A stretch of 64,000 nucleotides of DNA from Fontibacillus phaseoli (GTDB lineage: Bacteria; Bacillota; Bacilli; Paenibacillales; Paenibacillaceae): assembly GCF_003337355.1 (NCBI RefSeq), contig NZ_QPJW01000001.1, positions 248,001-312,000 on the forward strand, in the 5' to 3' direction. A program made the translations under genes and the position numbers. Below, in pieces: positions 61,464 to 64,000 of the stretch; positions within the stretch are counted from its first letter, which is position 1; each line of letters starts with the position of its first letter. The notes below the pieces were generated by a model, which saw nothing but the letters and a program-made list of their open reading frames with translations, was not told where the DNA came from and did no database searches.

Positions 61464-62339
61464 ATGGTAAGAAAAAATAGAAGGTATATTACGCTGTTCT
61501 TGGTGCCGACGGTTGCACTGTTTATTGTCGTCTATGCCGTATCGCTGGTCATTTTGTTTGGCACATCGTTTACCGAATGGTCGGCCGGGCGCAAACCGAT
61601 TTTTATCGGTCTCGCTAACTATATTGAACTATTTACGGATGATTCCAATTTCCGCAAGAGCTTTCTGAATACGGTGATCTGGGTGTTCCTTCAGTCCACG
61701 ATCCACGTCGCCATTGGTACGGTATTCGCCATCATTCTCAATTTGAAGGAATTCTATTGGAAGTTTGCGCGAACGGTTTATATGTTCCCTAACATCATCT
61801 CAGGTGCAGCCGTAGGTATGCTGTTCTTGTGCTTGCTCAATCCTGATTTTGGTGCTGTGAACAGCATTGTCCGCTCGTTCGGCAATGCGGATTACGCACA
61901 GAACTGGTTCATGGATTACGCGACGGCTTTTCTCTCGGTTACCATGACCTGGCTGCCCTATGCGGCTGTCGTTACGATTCTGATTCTGGCCGAAATCGCA
62001 GCTATTCCGGAAAGCTTGTTTGAATCAGCGCGTATCGACGGGGCCAGCGAGATGAAGATCAATCTGTATATCCTCATTCCTATGCTGCGTAATATTATCG
62101 GCACCTGCGTTATTCTGGCCGGAACCAGCATGCTGCAGAAGATGGATATTATTATGATGACGACCGGTGGCGGACCTGGCAATGAAACTATGAATTTGCC
62201 CATTTATATATACAAGACCGCACTTATGGATAATAACTTTGGTTATTCCAATTCGGTGGGTGTCTTCCTCATCGGCTTTGGCTTGATTTTTGTTCTGCTG
62301 TGCCGAAATCTGTTCAGAATAGGTAGCTCCCATAACTGA
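61464..62339 (+). CDS. Sugar ABC transporter permease (MalF/LplB type)
   Basis: A 291-residue, six-helix permease. The EAA loop ESARIDGASEMKINLYILIPML is intact. ATG 61464 follows GGGGAGG at about 10 bases; the frame back to 61410 includes the palindrome and is not the start. It is the first of two permease subunits for uptake of a carbohydrate. Confidence 0.92.
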   Translation: MVRKNRRYITLFLVPTVALFIVVYAVSLVILFGTSFTEWSAGRKPIFIGLANYIELFTDDSNFRKSFLNTVIWVFLQSTIHVAIGTVFAIILNLKEFYWKFARTVYMFPNIISGAAVGMLFLCLLNPDFGAVNSIVRSFGNADYAQNWFMDYATAFLSVTMTWLPYAAVVTILILAEIAAIPESLFESARIDGASEMKINLYILIPMLRNIIGTCVILAGTSMLQKMDIIMMTTGGGPGNETMNLPIYIYKTALMDNNFGYSNSVGVFLIGFGLIFVLLCRNLFRIGSSHN

Positions 62340-62353
62340 ATGGAGCGACTGGG

Positions 62354-63184
62354 GTGAGAATATTGAAAATAGGTTTGGGTGTGCTTAAATATGGGTTTGT
62401 GCTTCTGATTGTATTGCTGTCGCTTGGCCCGTTCCTGTGGGTGTTCCTGGCATCTTTCAAGACAAATGCCGAGATTTTGACCAATTCGCTCGGCTGGCCA
62501 AGCAGCTTCAGTTTTTCCAATTATATAATGGCTTTTAAAATTGCGCCGATATCCCGATTTTACATTAACAGCGTGATCGTGGGGATCTTCGGGACATTGT
62601 TGAATTTGCTTCTGCTCGGAATGGCTGCTTATGCTCTGGCACGTTTTCATTTCCGGGGAAAGAAGCTGCTGATGGCAGCGTTCTCCCTATCTCTGTTAAT
62701 TCCGGGTGCTGCCATGCTGCAGCCGCTATATTTGACGGTGAACACATTGGGCCTTTATGACAAGCTGATTGGACTCATTATTGTTTATGCTGGCTTCGGC
62801 TTGCCGGTCTCGCTTTATATTCTAACAAGCTACTTCTTGACGATCCCGAAGGAAATGGAGGAATCGGCTTATCTGGACGGTGCTAGCTTCATCAAGACAT
62901 TCTTCAAAATTATTTTGCCGATTTCGAAGCCGGGTTTCGGCACCGCCGGTGTCATGCAATTCCTGCTCTGCTGGAACGAATTTCAGTTTGCTATTATTCT
63001 GACAACGGGCAATCAAAGCCGGACGCTGCCGCTGGCGCTTTATTATTTCAAGAGCCAGTTCGCCAGTGATTACGGCGTGATGTTTGCGGCTACGATGGTC
63101 GTGATCATACCAAGTATTCTGGTGTATATCCTGCTGCAGAAGCAAGTGGTGTCCGGACTTGCTGCGGGTGCGGTTAAGGGTTGA
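62354..63184 (+). CDS. Sugar ABC transporter permease (MalG type)
   Basis: A 276-residue permease with six helices and the EAA loop EESAYLDGASFIKTFFKIILP. The start is GTG 62354 with GGAG 8 bases upstream; an in-frame TTG at 62363 is an alternative. It is 14 bases after the previous stop. It completes the two-subunit channel with the preceding gene. Confidence 0.92.
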   Translation: MRILKIGLGVLKYGFVLLIVLLSLGPFLWVFLASFKTNAEILTNSLGWPSSFSFSNYIMAFKIAPISRFYINSVIVGIFGTLLNLLLLGMAAYALARFHFRGKKLLMAAFSLSLLIPGAAMLQPLYLTVNTLGLYDKLIGLIIVYAGFGLPVSLYILTSYFLTIPKEMEESAYLDGASFIKTFFKIILPISKPGFGTAGVMQFLLCWNEFQFAIILTTGNQSRTLPLALYYFKSQFASDYGVMFAATMVVIIPSILVYILLQKQVVSGLAAGAVKG

Positions 63185-63236
63185 TCTGACGGAAGAGAAC
63201 CGAAGGGAAAAGACCAAAGAAATTGAGGGATTGCAG

Positions 63237-64000
63237 ATGAATGAGGAAAACCTGTGGTGCCTGAAGGAAGACGGCTATCACGCCGAACGGCACAAATATT
63301 ATGAGGGACTCTTTACCCAAGGGAATGGCTATATGCACGTCCGTGGAAGCTTTGAGGAGGGGTACAGTGATGCGCCCCAGGACGAGGAATATCTGCGCTT
63401 TCCCGATAATGTAACGCTTGAGAAGCCACGGCATCCCAAATCCAAGCAGGGAACCTTCATTCCGGGGATTGTTGGCCAGCATCCGCTGCTGAAGGAGGAA
63501 ATTGTTAATCTTCCTTACTATTTGGGGCTTGAGCTCAAATCCGCTGGCGAGAGTTTGGACATGGACCGGTGCCGGATTAGCAGCTACAAACGTTGGCTGG
63601 ATTTGCGTGATGGAAGCCTTCATCGTTCATTTATATGGGAAACGGCAGAGGGTATGCGTCTGTACTGTACATATCACCGGTACATCAGTATGGCAGATTC
63701 CCATCTTTGCATTCAGCGCGTGCAAGTTCAAGCCTTGTCAGGTGAAGGGAGCCTGGAGGTGAAGCCCACACTCCGGGCTAATGTGCGCACCAATGGCATG
63801 AATCATTTTGCCCGGGTTGTTCCTGCGTCAGAGCCCGAAGGCAGCTTGTCACTCGACATTCTGACGGAGGAAGGCAATCAAATCTTCATGCAGTCTGTGC
63901 TGGAAGTTTCGGAAGCGATAACCTGGCAGGATGAACATACCGCGATGATAGCATCACTCCGGGGCGAATGCCTGTTACATACCGGAGACCAGTTAACGGT
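63237..64000 (+). CDS. GH65 glycoside phosphorylase/hydrolase, 3' end cut off by the window
   Basis: The frame is open to the window end (about 254 residues of an expected 700-800). ATG 63237 is preceded by GAGGGA 6 bases upstream. N-terminal GH65 features include YYEGLFTQGNGYMHVRGSF and YYLGLELKSAGESL, with KRWLDLRDGSLHRSFIWE. This part is the beta-sandwich domain; the catalytic (alpha/alpha)6 domain is outside. GH65 enzymes phosphorolyse maltose, trehalose, kojibiose, nigerose or alpha-1,3 glucans. It fits an import-then-phosphorolysis pathway with the ABC transporter. Confidence 0.85.
   Translation, partial: MNEENLWCLKEDGYHAERHKYYEGLFTQGNGYMHVRGSFEEGYSDAPQDEEYLRFPDNVTLEKPRHPKSKQGTFIPGIVGQHPLLKEEIVNLPYYLGLELKSAGESLDMDRCRISSYKRWLDLRDGSLHRSFIWETAEGMRLYCTYHRYISMADSHLCIQRVQVQALSGEGSLEVKPTLRANVRTNGMNHFARVVPASEPEGSLSLDILTEEGNQIFMQSVLEVSEAITWQDEHTAMIASLRGECLLHTGDQLT

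Noticed and set aside
1..64000. tRNA, rRNA, CRISPR array, intact insertion sequence, riboswitch
   Set aside because: I looked for regular spacer arrays, conserved tRNA/rRNA segments, transposase motifs and known riboswitch cores, and recognised none; a covariance-model scan would be decisive for small RNAs.

Overview
The window looks like a chromosome segment of a spore-forming, low-to-mid GC Firmicute, most likely Paenibacillus or a close relative. The signs are a spoVAC-spoVAD-spoVAE germination operon, the Bacillales yqeG-yqeH-aroE-yhbY-nadD-yqeK-rsfS-yqeM cluster, RNase J, strong AGGAGG-type ribosome binding sites with frequent TTG/GTG starts, and many polysaccharide-use loci with AraC/YesN-type and LacI control. 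I saw no rRNA, tRNA, CRISPR array or intact insertion sequence.

Layout. 0-2.9 kb: 3' part of a GH42 beta-galactosidase and an APH-fold kinase. 2.9-6.4 kb: an M42 aminopeptidase, a 26-residue membrane peptide and the spoVA genes. 6.5-11 kb: a MoxR ATPase / DUF58 / membrane transglutaminase operon. 11-17.7 kb: the housekeeping yqe cluster with a cvfB-like gene inside it, interrupted by an intergenic stretch of inverted TTAACTGGA-type repeats. 18-21 kb: an SGNH esterase beside AraC-like debris, and RNase J. 21.4-24.6 kb: a secreted multidomain alpha-amylase with a textbook promoter and CcpA (cre) site. 24.6-28.1 kb: kduI-deoR-kduD with divergent KDPG aldolase, the end of uronate/pectin catabolism. 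28.2-32.2 kb: two Gfo/Idh/MocA dehydrogenases, a ThuA-like protein and an AraC regulator. 32.4-37.5 kb: a three-gene ABC-2 transporter, a LacI regulator and a cytoplasmic GH26 mannanase that share a TGTTATTA-type motif upstream.

37.5-56 kb is accessory and the most unusual part. It holds a probable type I toxin locus (27-residue holin-like peptide with a convergent antisense RNA candidate). It also holds a four-gene set matching the siroheme-dependent (alternative) heme pathway: two radical SAM proteins and two siroheme decarboxylase subunits. A MarR regulator with two identical 15-bp operators follows, with a promoter placed so that its mRNA would be leaderless. Then comes a block of nucleotidyltransferase, divergent UvrA paralogue and three proteins with GyrI-like ligand-binding domains. 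A ferredoxin, a DinB-like protein, an XRE regulator with a long Gly-Ile repeat and a frameshifted chagasin-type inhibitor close this part.

56-64 kb is a sugar-uptake locus. A YesN/YesM-type two-component system is divergent from a solute-binding lipoprotein, two permeases and the start of a GH65 glycoside phosphorylase, which runs off the window. The inferred logic is extracellular sensing, ABC import, then intracellular phosphorolysis. Functional names rest on sequence motifs and gene context read by eye; no database search was run.
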